Source: Oscillospiraceae bacterium (lineage in GTDB: Bacteria; Bacillota; Clostridia; Oscillospirales; Acutalibacteraceae). From it: a DNA stretch of 64,000 bases. The first letter of the stretch is position 1. Each line of letters starts with the position of its first letter. This document shows, piece after piece, positions 7,672 to 16,459 of this stretch. The position numbers and the translations under genes are program-made. A model generated the notes under the pieces. The model worked only from the letters and a program-made list of their open reading frames with translations, ran no database searches and was not told the origin of the DNA. Location: the NCBI GenBank assembly GCA_910574935.1, contig CAJTCU010000001.1, positions 421,695-485,694 of the forward strand, written 5' to 3'.

Positions 7672-8205
7672 ATGAGCTTCTATAAAATTAACATTGCGGG
7701 CTGTGACCGCGACCTGCCCATTTGTCCTATTGACGACAAGCTGGACATTGCCGGCTTTGTGATGTTTGGAGACGTGGAGGTTACAGAAAAAGCCGCCGCC
7801 CTGCTGGAAAAGTGCCCGCCCCACGACATTATTGTGACCGCAGAGAGCAAGGGCATTCCCCTGGCTTACGAAATGGCACGCATTGGCTGCCGGGGTTATG
7901 TGGTGGCCCGCAAGGGCGTTAAGGCCTATATGGAGGACCCGATCCATGTGGAGGTCAAGTCCATTACCACAGACCACGTGCAGAAGCTCTACCTTTCTAA
8001 GGCAGACTGCCAGGCCCTAAAGGGCAAGCGCATCCTGGTGGTGGACGACGTGATCTCTACCGGAGAGTCTTTGGCCGCTATCGAGGAGCTGCTCCACTCC
8101 ATCGGCGGCCAGGTGGTGGGCAAAGCCTGCGTCCTGGCCGAGGGCGACGCCAAGGACCGCCAGGACATTATCTACCTGGAGCCCCTGCCCCTTTTCTTTA
8201 AGTAA
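7672..8205 (+). CDS. adenine-phosphoribosyltransferase-type purine PRTase
   Basis: A 177-residue type I phosphoribosyltransferase. The PRPP-binding motif ILVVDDVISTGES lies at about 121-133, preceded by TAESKGIPLAYEMA. This is the layout of adenine phosphoribosyltransferase (adenine + PRPP to AMP + PPi). Xanthine or other purine PRTases share the fold, so the exact base is not proven. The start ATG has TTGGAGG 9 bases upstream. The ComEC-like gene starts directly after its stop. Confidence 0.82.
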   Translation: MSFYKINIAGCDRDLPICPIDDKLDIAGFVMFGDVEVTEKAAALLEKCPPHDIIVTAESKGIPLAYEMARIGCRGYVVARKGVKAYMEDPIHVEVKSITTDHVQKLYLSKADCQALKGKRILVVDDVISTGESLAAIEELLHSIGGQVVGKACVLAEGDAKDRQDIIYLEPLPLFFK

Positions 8206-10395
8206 ATGGACCGCCACCCTTTGGCCCTGGCAGGGGGCGGGGCTTTCCTCGCCTTATCCCTTTGCGCCTGGGCCGGACCTCAACGCGCCCCTTATATAGG
8301 GCTGGCACTGGGGGTTTTTGGCGCGGGGCTGTTTCTGTTTTGGCTGATACGGGCCCGTTCCCGGCGGCAGCTGCTTGTTGGGTGTGCCGCCGTGCTGGTG
8401 GCCGCTTTTACCACAGTATGCTACTGCTGGAAATGGCATACCACGGCGCAGCCTGTCCAGACCCTTAACGGCCAGACCCTGGCAGTGCGCCTACAGGTGC
8501 TGGACTATCCTGAAGAGCGGTACGGCCGGTACTATTATCCAGCAAAGGTCATAGCGGTGGACTACCAGCTGGTGAATCCCTTTACCGTCCGGTTCACTGC
8601 CGCAGCGCCCTTGACCTGCCGCCCCTATGAGATGGTAGACTGCACCGTACGGTTTTATTCCTTCACCCAGGGTGGACTGTATTCCCCAGAGAACGCCCGG
8701 CTGGCAGAGGGCTGTGTGCTGGGCGCCTCCCTTTGGGGAATGGACGCCCACTGCTATCCCCACCTTATCTGGTGGCCTGGGCGCATGCTGGCAGAACTCC
8801 GCCACGATCTGGCCAGGCGGATGGATCAGATGCTGCCCCCGGCAGAGGCTGGACTGATTAAGACTGTGCTCCTTAACTACCGGGATGATCTAAGCCCTCG
8901 GGCCTCTTCCAACTTCCGGCAAATTGGCTGCTCCCACATGCTAGCTGTGTCCGGAATGCACATGGCGGCTATGGCCGCGCTGGTAGCCTTGACGCTTTCC
9001 CGCCTCCCCCTGGGGCGAAAAGGGAAAAGCCTGCTCCAGGCCGGGGTGCTGTTTCTATATCTTTGTCTGACCGGCTTTCCCATGTCCGCTGCCCGCAGCT
9101 TCCTGATGTTTTTTCTCTACCTGCTAGTAAGCTGTTTGGGGCGGCGAATGTCCAGCGCCAATGCCCTGGGCGCGGCGGTACTCATCCTTTGTATCAGCGA
9201 CCCTTTCTCCGGAGGAGACCTGGGGTTTGCCCTGTCTTATCTGGCCACCCTGGGCATCATCACCCAGCGAAAGACGGTTTACCGGGTCCTGCGCCGGTGC
9301 TTGGGCCGTTGGCCCCGGCTAAGGCGTACTCTGCGCCCAGTGCTGCTCTCCTTTTCCGTCACCTTCTCCGCCATGCTCTTTACACTACCGGTTCAGCTGA
9401 TTTACTTTGGAGGCCTGCCGCTGATCACCCCTTTGGCCAACCTTCTCCTAGCCTCCCTGCTTCCGCCGCTTTTGTACCTCTCGGCCGTGCTGCCCTTTTT
9501 GGCCTATATGCCCGCCGCGGGTTTTCTGGTTCCTCCTCTTTCCTGGGCGGCGGGGTGGGTGGCCAGAATGATTCTCTGGCTGGCGGAAGCCCTCACGGCA
9601 CTTCCCGGGGCTGTACTAAACAAGGAGCTCTGTCTCTGGCTGCTGGTTCTGGTTGGCCTGGGGCTTCTGTTCCGGCAGGCCATGCACAGCGGCGCGCCTG
9701 TTTTTTGTAAACGCTGGACAGCCGGGGCCCTGGCCCTTTTGGCAGTATGGATGGTTGCCGAAAGCGGCTTTCGTACCCAGGGGCAGCTGAACGTGTTGGT
9801 GGCAGGCAGCCCCGAGTCCCCCTGTGTACTGTTGGTGCGGGGCCGCCATGCCGCCGCCCTCTGTCTGGGCGGGTACAACAGCGGCCTGCCCCGTACCCTG
9901 CTGGCCCAGAGGAACGTGTGGTTTTTAGACAGCGTCTTTCTGCCCCTACGGGACCAGGATGCCCGCGCCATGGCCGCAGACCTGCTGGACCAGACCCAGC
10001 GGCTGCTTTTACCCCAGGGAGCCTACCTGGGGAAGGATTTGGAAAAGCCCGGTGTGCCGGTAGAATATCTGCCCTATGGCGGCGTGTACCAGGCGCTGGA
10101 AGGGGTGGAGGTCCGCTTTGGGGAAGATGGCGGTTGGCTGGAATTCTGGGCCAACGGCCTGTATTTTGTGGTGGAACTGGACGCCGCCCCAGAGGGAAAA
10201 TGCGACGTGCTGGTTACCGGCAACAGGGAAACCTCCACCGCCGCGGCCCTGACTCTGCTTTTAGATACAGAGGAGAAGTCCCCCCTACAGGCGCTGAAAA
10301 ATGTCCGAGAGGGCCCGTACATTCTTGTTTCCCAAGAAAAGGGCCTTTTCCTGCGCACCCGGCCCGGGGGACGGCTGGCGGTGATGAATGAGTAA
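8206..10395 (+). CDS. ComEC/Rec2-like membrane protein with degenerate C-terminal domain
   Basis: A 729-residue protein with several N-terminal membrane helices, then a DUF4131/OB-like soluble part (about 85-185). The Competence domain holds the family signature HMLAVSGMHMAAM (about 245-257) and many membrane helices (about 245-500). ComEC forms the channel that brings transformed DNA across the membrane. The C-terminal 220 residues sit where ComEC proteins carry a metallo-beta-lactamase domain, but no HxHxDH motif is visible, so nuclease activity is doubtful. The ATG directly abuts the preceding stop and has only a weak ribosome site, so coupling is likely. No other competence gene is nearby. 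Confidence 0.85.
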   Translation: MDRHPLALAGGGAFLALSLCAWAGPQRAPYIGLALGVFGAGLFLFWLIRARSRRQLLVGCAAVLVAAFTTVCYCWKWHTTAQPVQTLNGQTLAVRLQVLDYPEERYGRYYYPAKVIAVDYQLVNPFTVRFTAAAPLTCRPYEMVDCTVRFYSFTQGGLYSPENARLAEGCVLGASLWGMDAHCYPHLIWWPGRMLAELRHDLARRMDQMLPPAEAGLIKTVLLNYRDDLSPRASSNFRQIGCSHMLAVSGMHMAAMAALVALTLSRLPLGRKGKSLLQAGVLFLYLCLTGFPMSAARSFLMFFLYLLVSCLGRRMSSANALGAAVLILCISDPFSGGDLGFALSYLATLGIITQRKTVYRVLRRCLGRWPRLRRTLRPVLLSFSVTFSAMLFTLPVQLIYFGGLPLITPLANLLLASLLPPLLYLSAVLPFLAYMPAAGFLVPPLSWAAGWVARMILWLAEALTALPGAVLNKELCLWLLVLVGLGLLFRQAMHSGAPVFCKRWTAGALALLAVWMVAESGFRTQGQLNVLVAGSPESPCVLLVRGRHAAALCLGGYNSGLPRTLLAQRNVWFLDSVFLPLRDQDARAMAADLLDQTQRLLLPQGAYLGKDLEKPGVPVEYLPYGGVYQALEGVEVRFGEDGGWLEFWANGLYFVVELDAAPEGKCDVLVTGNRETSTAAALTLLLDTEEKSPLQALKNVREGPYILVSQEKGLFLRTRPGGRLAVMNE

Positions 10396-10424
10396 CCCGG
10401 TAGAACCGTTTTGTATGCTTTCAA

Positions 10425-10456
10425 AAAAGCCGCTCCCTGCCTGGGGGCGGCTTTTC
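10425..10456 (+). terminator. rho-independent terminator after the ComEC-like gene
   Basis: AAAAGCCGC pairs with GCGGCTTTT around a C/G-rich loop. T-rich sequence follows, about 30 bases past the stop. Confidence 0.75.
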
Positions 10457-10568
10457 CCAGTCTTTTTCCACTAAGGAACAGATCGATAGCAATATTCACA
10501 GGTTCCCCCTCTTCCATCCTGAAGCAGCCTAATCCGTAAAAATGGGAAGGGTATCGCCGGCATAAGTA

Positions 10569-10736
10569 TAGGGCTTGTTTGAAGCATGGAAAACGCCATC
10601 TTTTTGCCCAGAAGCGGCCCCTTTTCCGCGTCAAGTATCCTCGCCAATCTCGGAAGATTGATTTACGGCTTTTTCCTTGTAATAGACCCTTTCTGGGCAA
10701 TCATTTGCTATTTCCTCTATTTTCAAACAAGGCCTA
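10569..10736 (-). mobile_element. family 1 MITE-like element, copy A
   Basis: A 168-bp element from TAGGGCTTGTTTGAA to TTTTCAAACAAGGCCTA. It lies in the opposite orientation to copies B-D: read on the minus strand it matches them through the interior, including CCCAGAA...TTCTGGGC arms. TA stands at both ends. It encodes no transposase and can fold into one long imperfect hairpin. Confidence 0.8.
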
Positions 10737-10802
10737 GCCGAGTGGGGAAGAAAACCTCTAGTGGCTATTGTTCTAACTGGGCCCAGCCGGCACAATCTCC
10801 TG

Positions 10803-10852
10803 TAAAAAAACCAGCCAGCGCCCCGGCATTGTCCAGGGCGCTGGCTGGTTTC
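10803..10852 (-). terminator. strong terminator of DUF362 gene
   Basis: A 15-base stem (AACCAGCCAGCGCCC with GGGCGCTGGCTGGTT) encloses a 12-base loop and is followed on the minus strand by seven T. It lies about 20 bases past the stop. Confidence 0.9.
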
Positions 10853-10870
10853 GGCCTAGCTTATGGCCGC

Positions 10871-11743
10871 TTACAGCTCCACCAGCTCGTACTCTCTGTC
10901 GCCAATGTCCAGCCCAGCGGCAGCATCCAGGGTATGGGCGCCGTTGCGGCCCTCAATACGCTCCACCAGGTCGCCCTTGCCGGGGTCTTTGCTGGCATAT
11001 ACCAGGTCCAGGCAAGCCTGGTCCAGGGCCAGAGGATCCAAGCTGGCCAGCACGCCGATGTCCCCAATCTTCGGGTCTGCGGCCACCGCACAGCAGTCGC
11101 AGTCTACGGACATATTGGCCATCACGTTCACAAAGGCCATCTTGCCCTCAAAATACTTGACCACAGACTGGGCAGACTCGGCCATAGACTCTAAAAAGGC
11201 GTCGTGGTCGCCGTCCCAAACATGCTGGGTGTCCCCAGCCCCGTGGATGTGTTCCTTACCATGAGAGGAGGCAATGCCAATTGAGATATTCTTCAGCGCG
11301 CCGCCAAATCCGCCCATGGGATGCCCCTTAAAATGAGAGAGCACCAGCATAGAATCATAGTTTTCCAGGTTTTTTCCCACGTAGTTCACTTTTAGGTGGC
11401 AGCCACCCGTAATGGGCAACTCCATTTCGCCGTCCTCGTCCATAATGTCCACTGGGGCAATGTCTGTCCAGCCGTGGAGCTTCATGGTGTCCCAGTGGGC
11501 CTGGCTGGTATTACGCGCTCCAGCATAGGCGGTGTTGCACTCTACAATGGTACCATGTACCTGGTCCACCATAGGCTTCCAAAAGTCCGGACGGATAAAG
11601 TTCTGGTTGCCCACCTCGCCAGAATGCACCTTTACGGCCACCTTGCCGGGCAGACTGACGCCCAGAGCCTCGTAAAGCTTTAGAACCGTCTCAGGTGTAA
11701 TGCTTTTGCTAAAGAACACTTTCGCTTTTGCCAATTTTACCAC
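10871..11743 (-). CDS. DUF362 domain protein (ferredoxin-like/uncharacterised)
   Basis: A 290-residue protein with DUF362 features, including VAVKVHSGEVGNQNFI near the N-terminus and HFKGHPMGGFGGALKN in the middle. A Cys pair (DCDCC) is near residue 217. Many DUF362 proteins carry a 2[4Fe-4S] ferredoxin domain; here no CxxCxxCxxxC motif is seen, so it is the short form. The biochemical role of the family is unknown. The GTG start at the given end has a ribosome site (AAAGG) very close, so a TTG nine bases later (11734) may be the true start. It is single-gene, with its own strong terminator. Confidence 0.82.
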   Translation of the reverse strand: MVKLAKAKVFFSKSITPETVLKLYEALGVSLPGKVAVKVHSGEVGNQNFIRPDFWKPMVDQVHGTIVECNTAYAGARNTSQAHWDTMKLHGWTDIAPVDIMDEDGEMELPITGGCHLKVNYVGKNLENYDSMLVLSHFKGHPMGGFGGALKNISIGIASSHGKEHIHGAGDTQHVWDGDHDAFLESMAESAQSVVKYFEGKMAFVNVMANMSVDCDCCAVAADPKIGDIGVLASLDPLALDQACLDLVYASKDPGKGDLVERIEGRNGAHTLDAAAGLDIGDREYELVEL

Positions 11744-11834
11744 GCCTTTCGGGATTATTTTTCATCAGATTGTTCGGACGCCTTTATCATAGTGGGTATA
11801 GCCGGAAAAGTCAAGCCTTTCTTCCCATTCTCCC

Positions 11835-11863
11835 TTGCAATTTATGAAAAGCGGCTATATAAT
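11835..11863 (+). promoter_or_regulatory. strong predicted promoter reading into a 40-codon ORF
   Basis: The -35 is TTGCAA (11835-11840) and the -10 is TATAAT (11858-11863), with a 17-base spacer. It reads rightward into a region with only a short ORF. Confidence 0.6.
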
Positions 11864-11908
11864 AAATATAGTAAAGAGAAAACGGGGCCTGCTTCCGCAG
11901 GGGATACG

Positions 11909-12031
11909 GTGTATTGCGGCCAGAAGTATCACTCCACCCACCACAGCCGCGTCTCTCTAAAGAGGTCCGGTACCGTCTACAGCGGCGCCCTGGGACAGGC
12001 TAAACGCGGCAGCCACAGTTCTTCCCTGTAA
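11909..12031 (+). pseudogene. 40-aa ORF, likely gene remnant of a YH-xx-RS type C-terminal domain
   Basis: From a GTG with AGGGG just upstream, the frame encodes VYCGQKYHSTHHSRVSLKRS and on to GALGQAKRGSHSSSL. The spacing of KYH, LKRS, SG-L and A-x-x-G resembles the small C-terminal domain found in some secreted nucleases and lipoproteins (KYHxxxCxxLxxSxxxxxxxLxxAxxxGxxPCxxC). The cysteines expected there are missing. A good promoter lies upstream (11835-11863). It could be a decayed gene end with a surviving promoter, a real small protein, or chance. Confidence 0.3.
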
Positions 12032-12038
12032 ATCCTGC

Positions 12039-12203
12039 TAGGCTTGTTTGAACATAGAGAGAAATACAAATTTTTGACCAGGGGAGGTCCGTTGCATGGA
12101 AAATCCCGCAAGTCAACCTTAGCGGTGGACGAGGATTTCCCATGTGGAAAAGGGCCTCTTCTAGGCAAAAAGCCGGCGTTTTCAATGTTTCAGGCAAGCC
12201 CCA
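12039..12203 (+). mobile_element. family 1 MITE-like element, copy B
   Basis: About 165 bp from TAGGCTTGTTTGAA to TTTCAGGCAAGCCCCA. The right end has lost the final TA (CA here). The interior keeps the AAAGGGCCTCTTCTAGGCAAAAAG arm and the GGAAAATCCCGCAAGTCAA segment shared with copies C and D. It is more diverged than the other copies. Confidence 0.7.
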
Positions 12204-12250
12204 GCCGCCCGCTTGGAAACAGAACGCCGCGCTGGTAAGTAAGGTCGAAT

Positions 12251-12280
12251 AAAAAAACGCGGTCCATGCGGCCGCGTTTC
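12251..12280 (-). terminator. terminator of SEC-C gene
   Basis: AAACGCGG pairs with CCGCGTTT around a nine-base loop. A seven-T run follows on the minus strand. Confidence 0.8.
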
Positions 12281-12307
12281 TGCTTCTATAATCAGCCGGC
12301 CAAGGGG

Positions 12308-12802
12308 TTACAGGTCCCGGCCACAGCATTTCTTGTATTTTTTGCCGCTGCCGCAGGGGCAGGGGTCATTCCGGCCAATCTTCGGGCCCTTTACCACCGT
12401 TTTCGAGCTTTTCTGCTCCCGGTATAGCTCCCGGCGGCGCTCTTCGGTCAGCAGGGGCTCCCATTGGGGCAGGTTATACAGCCACTCGGCTTTGGCCTCC
12501 ACCATGTTTTTATACAGCAGCTCTTTGTCATAAGCCAGGCTCACTTCGCTTTCCAGCTCCACAGTCTCCAGGTCATTGGGATTTTTTAGGCTGTCGTTGA
12601 TGCCGTCCAGAAAACCGGCCATGATTACAGGTTCTACGCCAAACTTTTTAGCGTAGCTCTTCACCGTACTCTTCCGAGGTTTGGAGGTCAAAATCTGCTT
12701 GTAAAACTCTGTCTCCTGTTTAAAATAGTCCTGCCAGAACTTCGCGCCCTGCTGCTTCTGCTGTTCCTCCGCATAGGCTCTCCACTGTTCAAGCAATGCC
12801 AC
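12308..12802 (-). CDS. SEC-C motif zinc-binding protein
   Basis: A 164-residue, mostly helical and acidic protein ending in a SEC-C zinc motif ([17 protein letters not shown]), the same metal-binding tail as SecA, here on an unrelated body. Proteins of this layout are usually uncharacterised; the tail can contact ribosomes or SecB-like partners in other contexts. The start is placed at the GTG of VALLEQW because GGAGG lies at proper distance. A GTG nine bases earlier (12811) would sit almost on the ribosome site. A consensus promoter lies at 12832-12860 and a terminator just after the stop. Confidence 0.85.
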   Translation of the reverse strand: MALLEQWRAYAEEQQKQQGAKFWQDYFKQETEFYKQILTSKPRKSTVKSYAKKFGVEPVIMAGFLDGINDSLKNPNDLETVELESEVSLAYDKELLYKNMVEAKAEWLYNLPQWEPLLTEERRRELYREQKSSKTVVKGPKIGRNDPCPCGSGKKYKKCCGRDL

Positions 12803-12831
12803 GTTTACCACTCCTCCGTTAATATATGCTT

Positions 12832-12860
12832 ATCTTACCATTTTTTAGAGAGACTGTCAA
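12832..12860 (-). promoter_or_regulatory. sigma-A promoter of SEC-C gene
   Basis: On the minus strand, TTGACA (12855-12860), a 17-base spacer and TAAGAT (12832-12837). Confidence 0.8.
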
Positions 12861-13023
12861 CAGGGGGCTTTGGGGAGAGCTTGTCCCTTCCCCGGAGTTC
12901 TTGACGATATTTTGGAGTCTTATCCATCGAAATTTTCTGTAGACGGAAAATTGACCCCTTTGTCTGAAAAACCCCCAAACCTTTCTGCTACATCGTAATG
13001 AGCCCACCTATAAAGGAGCCGCT

Positions 13024-14355
13024 ATGAATCTTTCTATTCCCCCCCATGTTGTAGAGCTCATCCGCCATATCGAATCCGCTGGGCACCAGGTCTGGTGCGT
13101 GGGCGGCTGCGTCCGGGACGCCCTGCTGGGCCGCTTCCCCGCGGACTGGGACTTGGCCACCACCGCCCTGCCTGGACAAGTGAAGGAACTCTTCTCTGAA
13201 AAAAACACGGTGGATAAGGGCTTAGCCCATGGTACTGTAGGGATCCCTGTCCTAGGCGGCGTAGTTGAGATCACCACTCTGCGAGTGGAGAGCCAGTACA
13301 TGGACCGCCGCCGGCCCCAGCTTGTGGCCTTTACCCAATGCCTGGAACAAGACCTGGCCCGGCGGGACTTTACCGTCAATGCCCTGGCCTACCACCCAGA
13401 CTGGGGGCTGACAGACTGCTTTGGCGGCTTAGCCGATTTACGGCAGGGCCTTCTTAGGTGCGTCGGCCAGCCCGAGAAGCGCTTTCAAGAGGACGCTCTG
13501 CGGATTCTCCGCTGCTTGCGCTTTGCCGCCACCCTGGGCTTTGCGGTCCACCCCCAGACCCTTCAGGCGGCCAAAGACTGCCGGGAGCTGCTGGGGGCCC
13601 TCTCTACGGAGCGGATTCGAGAAGAACTGACCCGACTGCTATGCGGCGGCGGGGCGGGGCCCGTATTGGAATGGGGAAAAGAGATATTTTTCGCGGTTCT
13701 GCCGGAGCTGGCCCCTCTGGATGGCTGCGCCCAAGAGACCCCCTACCACTGCTATGACTGCTGGGGCCACACCCTACATGCCGTGGAGGCTGTACCAGCC
13801 GAGCCCCTCCTGCGTTGGGCCGCGCTGCTCCACGACTGCGGCAAGCCCACTACAAAAAGCTATGACTCCCACAGGCAGGCCCACTTCTACGGCCATGCTC
13901 AGGCTGGGGCCCGGTTAGCGGAGCAGGTGCTGCACCGTCTCCACTTTTCCATCCGGGAGGCGGAGCGGATCACCGCTCTAGTAGAACGCCACGGCCAGGC
14001 CCTACCCATCCGCGAAAAGCGCATAAAAAAGCTGCTGGGCGCCTGGGGAGAAGAGGGCGTCCGGCAGCTTTTGGCCTTGGTAGAAGCGGATCTTTTGGCC
14101 CAGGCTCCCCAAACCGCCCGGCAGCGCCTGCCCCTGGTGGAGGAGGCGCGGACCCTGGTTCGGGACATACTGGACCGGGGGGAGTGCCTGGGCCTCTCCA
14201 GCCTGGCAGTGGGGGGCCGGGACCTGCTGGCTCTTGGCTACCAGCCAGGGCCAGCCCTGGGCGCGGCCCTGCACCAGCTGCTGGAGGAAGTGCTGGCGGG
14301 TACGCTGGAAAACCGGCGGGAGATCCTGCTGAAAAAGGCCCAGGAGTGGCTATAG
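13024..14355 (+). CDS. cca: CCA tRNA nucleotidyltransferase
   Basis: A 443-residue class II CCA-adding enzyme that adds or repairs the 3' CCA of tRNAs using CTP and ATP. The nucleotidyltransferase head has VGGCVRDALLGR (about 26-37) and DWDLATTA (about 42-49). RRDFTVNALAYH and the LRCLRFAATLGF stretch follow as in poly(A) polymerase-type enzymes. An HD domain (ALLHDCGKP, about 270-278) gives a possible phosphohydrolase activity. The ATG has AAAGGAG six bases upstream. It converges on the FGGY kinase gene, with only about 70 bases between. Confidence 0.93.
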   Translation: MNLSIPPHVVELIRHIESAGHQVWCVGGCVRDALLGRFPADWDLATTALPGQVKELFSEKNTVDKGLAHGTVGIPVLGGVVEITTLRVESQYMDRRRPQLVAFTQCLEQDLARRDFTVNALAYHPDWGLTDCFGGLADLRQGLLRCVGQPEKRFQEDALRILRCLRFAATLGFAVHPQTLQAAKDCRELLGALSTERIREELTRLLCGGGAGPVLEWGKEIFFAVLPELAPLDGCAQETPYHCYDCWGHTLHAVEAVPAEPLLRWAALLHDCGKPTTKSYDSHRQAHFYGHAQAGARLAEQVLHRLHFSIREAERITALVERHGQALPIREKRIKKLLGAWGEEGVRQLLALVEADLLAQAPQTARQRLPLVEEARTLVRDILDRGECLGLSSLAVGGRDLLALGYQPGPALGAALHQLLEEVLAGTLENRREILLKKAQEWL

Positions 14356-14424
14356 TCTGGCCCGGTCTGCACCCCTGCCCAGGAAGCGCGCGGCTTTACG
14401 CGGCTCCGCAGGGCAAACGCAGCG

Positions 14425-16023
14425 TCACATTGCCCCGGCCAGCAACTTTTCAGCTGGAAGGTAGGCCTGGTAGCGCTTCGCAAAGGCGGCAAAGCCTGTC
14501 ACATCCTCTGGCTGGGGCTGGGCGCGGCTGCCTGCCGCCCCAGCAAACACCCGCTGGTTCAGGAAATCTTCCAGCGCCTGGCCGGGAAGCCGCTCTTTCA
14601 TAAACATGGCCAGCAGGGCCATGCCCCAGGGGCCGCCCTCGCCGGCGGTTTCCATCACAGAGACGGGCACGTTTAGGGCGCCGGCCATCAGCCGCTGGCC
14701 CACCTTCGGGGTCTTGAACAGCCCGCCGTGGCCATAAAGTTCCTCCACCGCTACCTTTTCCTGCTGGATGAGGATGTCCATGCCCAGCTTTAGGGGGGTC
14801 ATAGCCGCGTACAGCTGGGCCCGCATAAAGTCTCCCAGGGCGAACTTTTCCTGGGGCTGGCGGGTAAGCATGGGCTGGCCGGAGGCCAGGCCAATGACCG
14901 GCTCGCCGGAATAGCAGTTGAAGCTCACCACCCCGCCGCAGTCTGGCGCACCGGTCAGCGCCTGCTCATACAACAGGTCGTAGAGCTTTGGCTTGGGCAG
15001 GGGCGTACCCGCCTGCTCCAGCAGCTGGGCGAAAAGCCCCACCCAGGCGTCCAGGTCCGAGGTACAGGTATTGCAGTGGACCATGGCCACCGGCCGGCCC
15101 GTGGGGGTGGTGACCATGTCGATCTCCGGGTAGACCTGGGAAAGGGGCCGCTCCAGCACCACCATGGCGAAAATCGAGGTGCCCGCCGAGATGTTTCCGG
15201 TGCGGGGCGCTACGCTGTTGGTAGCCGTCATGCCCGTGCCCGCGTCCCCCTCGGGAGGACACAGGGGCACGCCGGGGCACAGGGCCCCGGTGGGGTCCAG
15301 CAGCTTGGCGCCTTCGGCGGTCAGGGTGCCGGCGGATTCTCCCGCGGGCAGCACCTGGGGCAGGATGTCCCCCAGGCGATAGGGCATGGCCTCTTTGGCC
15401 AAAATCTCGTCAAATCGGGACATCATGCCGCTGTCAAAGGTCCCGGTTTCGCTGTCAATGGGGAACATGCCCGCAGCTTCGCCCACGCCCACGCATTTTT
15501 CCCCAGTAAGCTGCCAGTGCACGTACCCTGCCAGAGTGGTCAGGTAAGCGATGCGCCCTACGTGGGGCTCTTTCAGCCGCAGGGCACGGTACAGGTGGGC
15601 GATGCTCCACCGCTGGGGGATGTTAAAGTGAAATAGGGCGGTCAGCTCCTCCGCCTCTTTCTCTGTAACGGTGTTCCGCCAGGTGCGAAAGCCGCACAGC
15701 TGGTTTCCCGCCTGGTCAAAAGGCAGGTAGCCGTGCATCATGGCCGAAACTCCCAGCGCCCCCAGGCGAGTGAGGACAACGCCATACTGGTCCCGAACCT
15801 TCTGGGCCATCTGGCGGTATGCTGCCTGAATGCCTGTCCACACATCCTCCAGGCGGTAGGTCCACAGGCCGTCCTCCAGGCGGTTTTCCCAGTCGAAAGC
15901 CCCGGTGGCGGCGGGCTGGCAGTCTGGGCCAATCAGTACGGCCTTAATGCGAGTAGAGCCCAGCTCAATGCCAAGGGCGGCCTGTCCAGCCTCAATAGCT
16001 GCGGCGATTTGTTTACGTTCCAT
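14425..16023 (-). CDS. FGGY-family carbohydrate kinase
   Basis: A 532-residue ASKHA-fold sugar kinase. The N-terminal phosphate-1 motif is LGIELGSTRIKAVLI (about 17-31) and the middle of the protein has the NISAGTSIFAM stretch. The C-terminal half has an adenosine-type motif (HGGLFKTPKVGQRL). It phosphorylates a sugar or polyol with ATP in the cytosol. It looks closer to xylulokinase/ribulokinase-like members than to glycerol kinase, but the substrate cannot be decided. The ATG has GAGGAA eight bases upstream. No sugar isomerase or transporter is adjacent. Confidence 0.87.
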   Translation of the reverse strand: MERKQIAAAIEAGQAALGIELGSTRIKAVLIGPDCQPAATGAFDWENRLEDGLWTYRLEDVWTGIQAAYRQMAQKVRDQYGVVLTRLGALGVSAMMHGYLPFDQAGNQLCGFRTWRNTVTEKEAEELTALFHFNIPQRWSIAHLYRALRLKEPHVGRIAYLTTLAGYVHWQLTGEKCVGVGEAAGMFPIDSETGTFDSGMMSRFDEILAKEAMPYRLGDILPQVLPAGESAGTLTAEGAKLLDPTGALCPGVPLCPPEGDAGTGMTATNSVAPRTGNISAGTSIFAMVVLERPLSQVYPEIDMVTTPTGRPVAMVHCNTCTSDLDAWVGLFAQLLEQAGTPLPKPKLYDLLYEQALTGAPDCGGVVSFNCYSGEPVIGLASGQPMLTRQPQEKFALGDFMRAQLYAAMTPLKLGMDILIQQEKVAVEELYGHGGLFKTPKVGQRLMAGALNVPVSVMETAGEGGPWGMALLAMFMKERLPGQALEDFLNQRVFAGAAGSRAQPQPEDVTGFAAFAKRYQAYLPAEKLLAGAM

Positions 16024-16459
16024 TTGAAATTCCTCTTTTCATGTATTATAATGATTAAGATTATAGGGTACAGAAGGGATGGATTGCCACTGGCAGCCTT
16101 TCTGCTCCCACCCAGTTGACAGACGAAACTGATCCCCGTATGGGGCTTGCGCGATCAAAGGGCATCAGGCGCCCTTCACTATTTTTGCAACGCTGAAATA
16201 GCGGCCCGGCAGCCCCCTGCCCCATAAGAAGAAACAGGCTGGCGGAAGAGTCCGTATCAACATCATAAAATGGTAGAATAGAGAAACAGGCCGCGGCCTG
16301 TTCCTGGGAATACGGCCGCATAACCGCAACAAGCTCTAGACTTAATCATACCCTTTTTGGGCAGATTTGGCAAGGAAAATTTTCACGTTCCCCTGCGACC
16401 GTAGGGGCTAGGGAGGGATTCTTATTTTCAAAAGAACTCGTGGAAAGGCTGAGAGACCC
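16024..16459. other. 436-bp divergent intergenic region
   Basis: It separates the FGGY kinase from the sigma-factor gene. A TATAAT (minus) lies near 16060 without a clear -35. Weak inverted repeats occur near 16285 (CAGGCCGCGGCCTG) and 16398 (CCCCTGCGACCGTAGGGG). No gene or RNA was recognised. Confidence 0.4.

Larger units (their letters stand above)
10396..10870. other. convergent intergenic region with repeat copy
   Basis: It holds the terminator of the ComEC-like gene, a family 1 element (10569-10736) and the DUF362-gene terminator. Nothing else is seen in 10457-10568. Confidence 0.6.
11744..12307. other. intergenic region with promoter, remnant ORF and repeat
   Basis: It holds a plus-strand promoter, the 40-codon ORF, family 1 copy B and the terminator of the SEC-C gene. 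The DUF362 gene promoter should lie near 11745-11830 but none stands out. Confidence 0.5.

Noticed and set aside
12929-12950. AATTTTC/GAAAATT inverted repeat upstream of cca as operator
   Set aside because: Short, AT-rich and not placed on a recognisable promoter; likely chance.
16130-16330. Possible structured RNA upstream of the sigma gene
   Set aside because: Only weak short inverted repeats are present and none matches a riboswitch or RNA core that I know.
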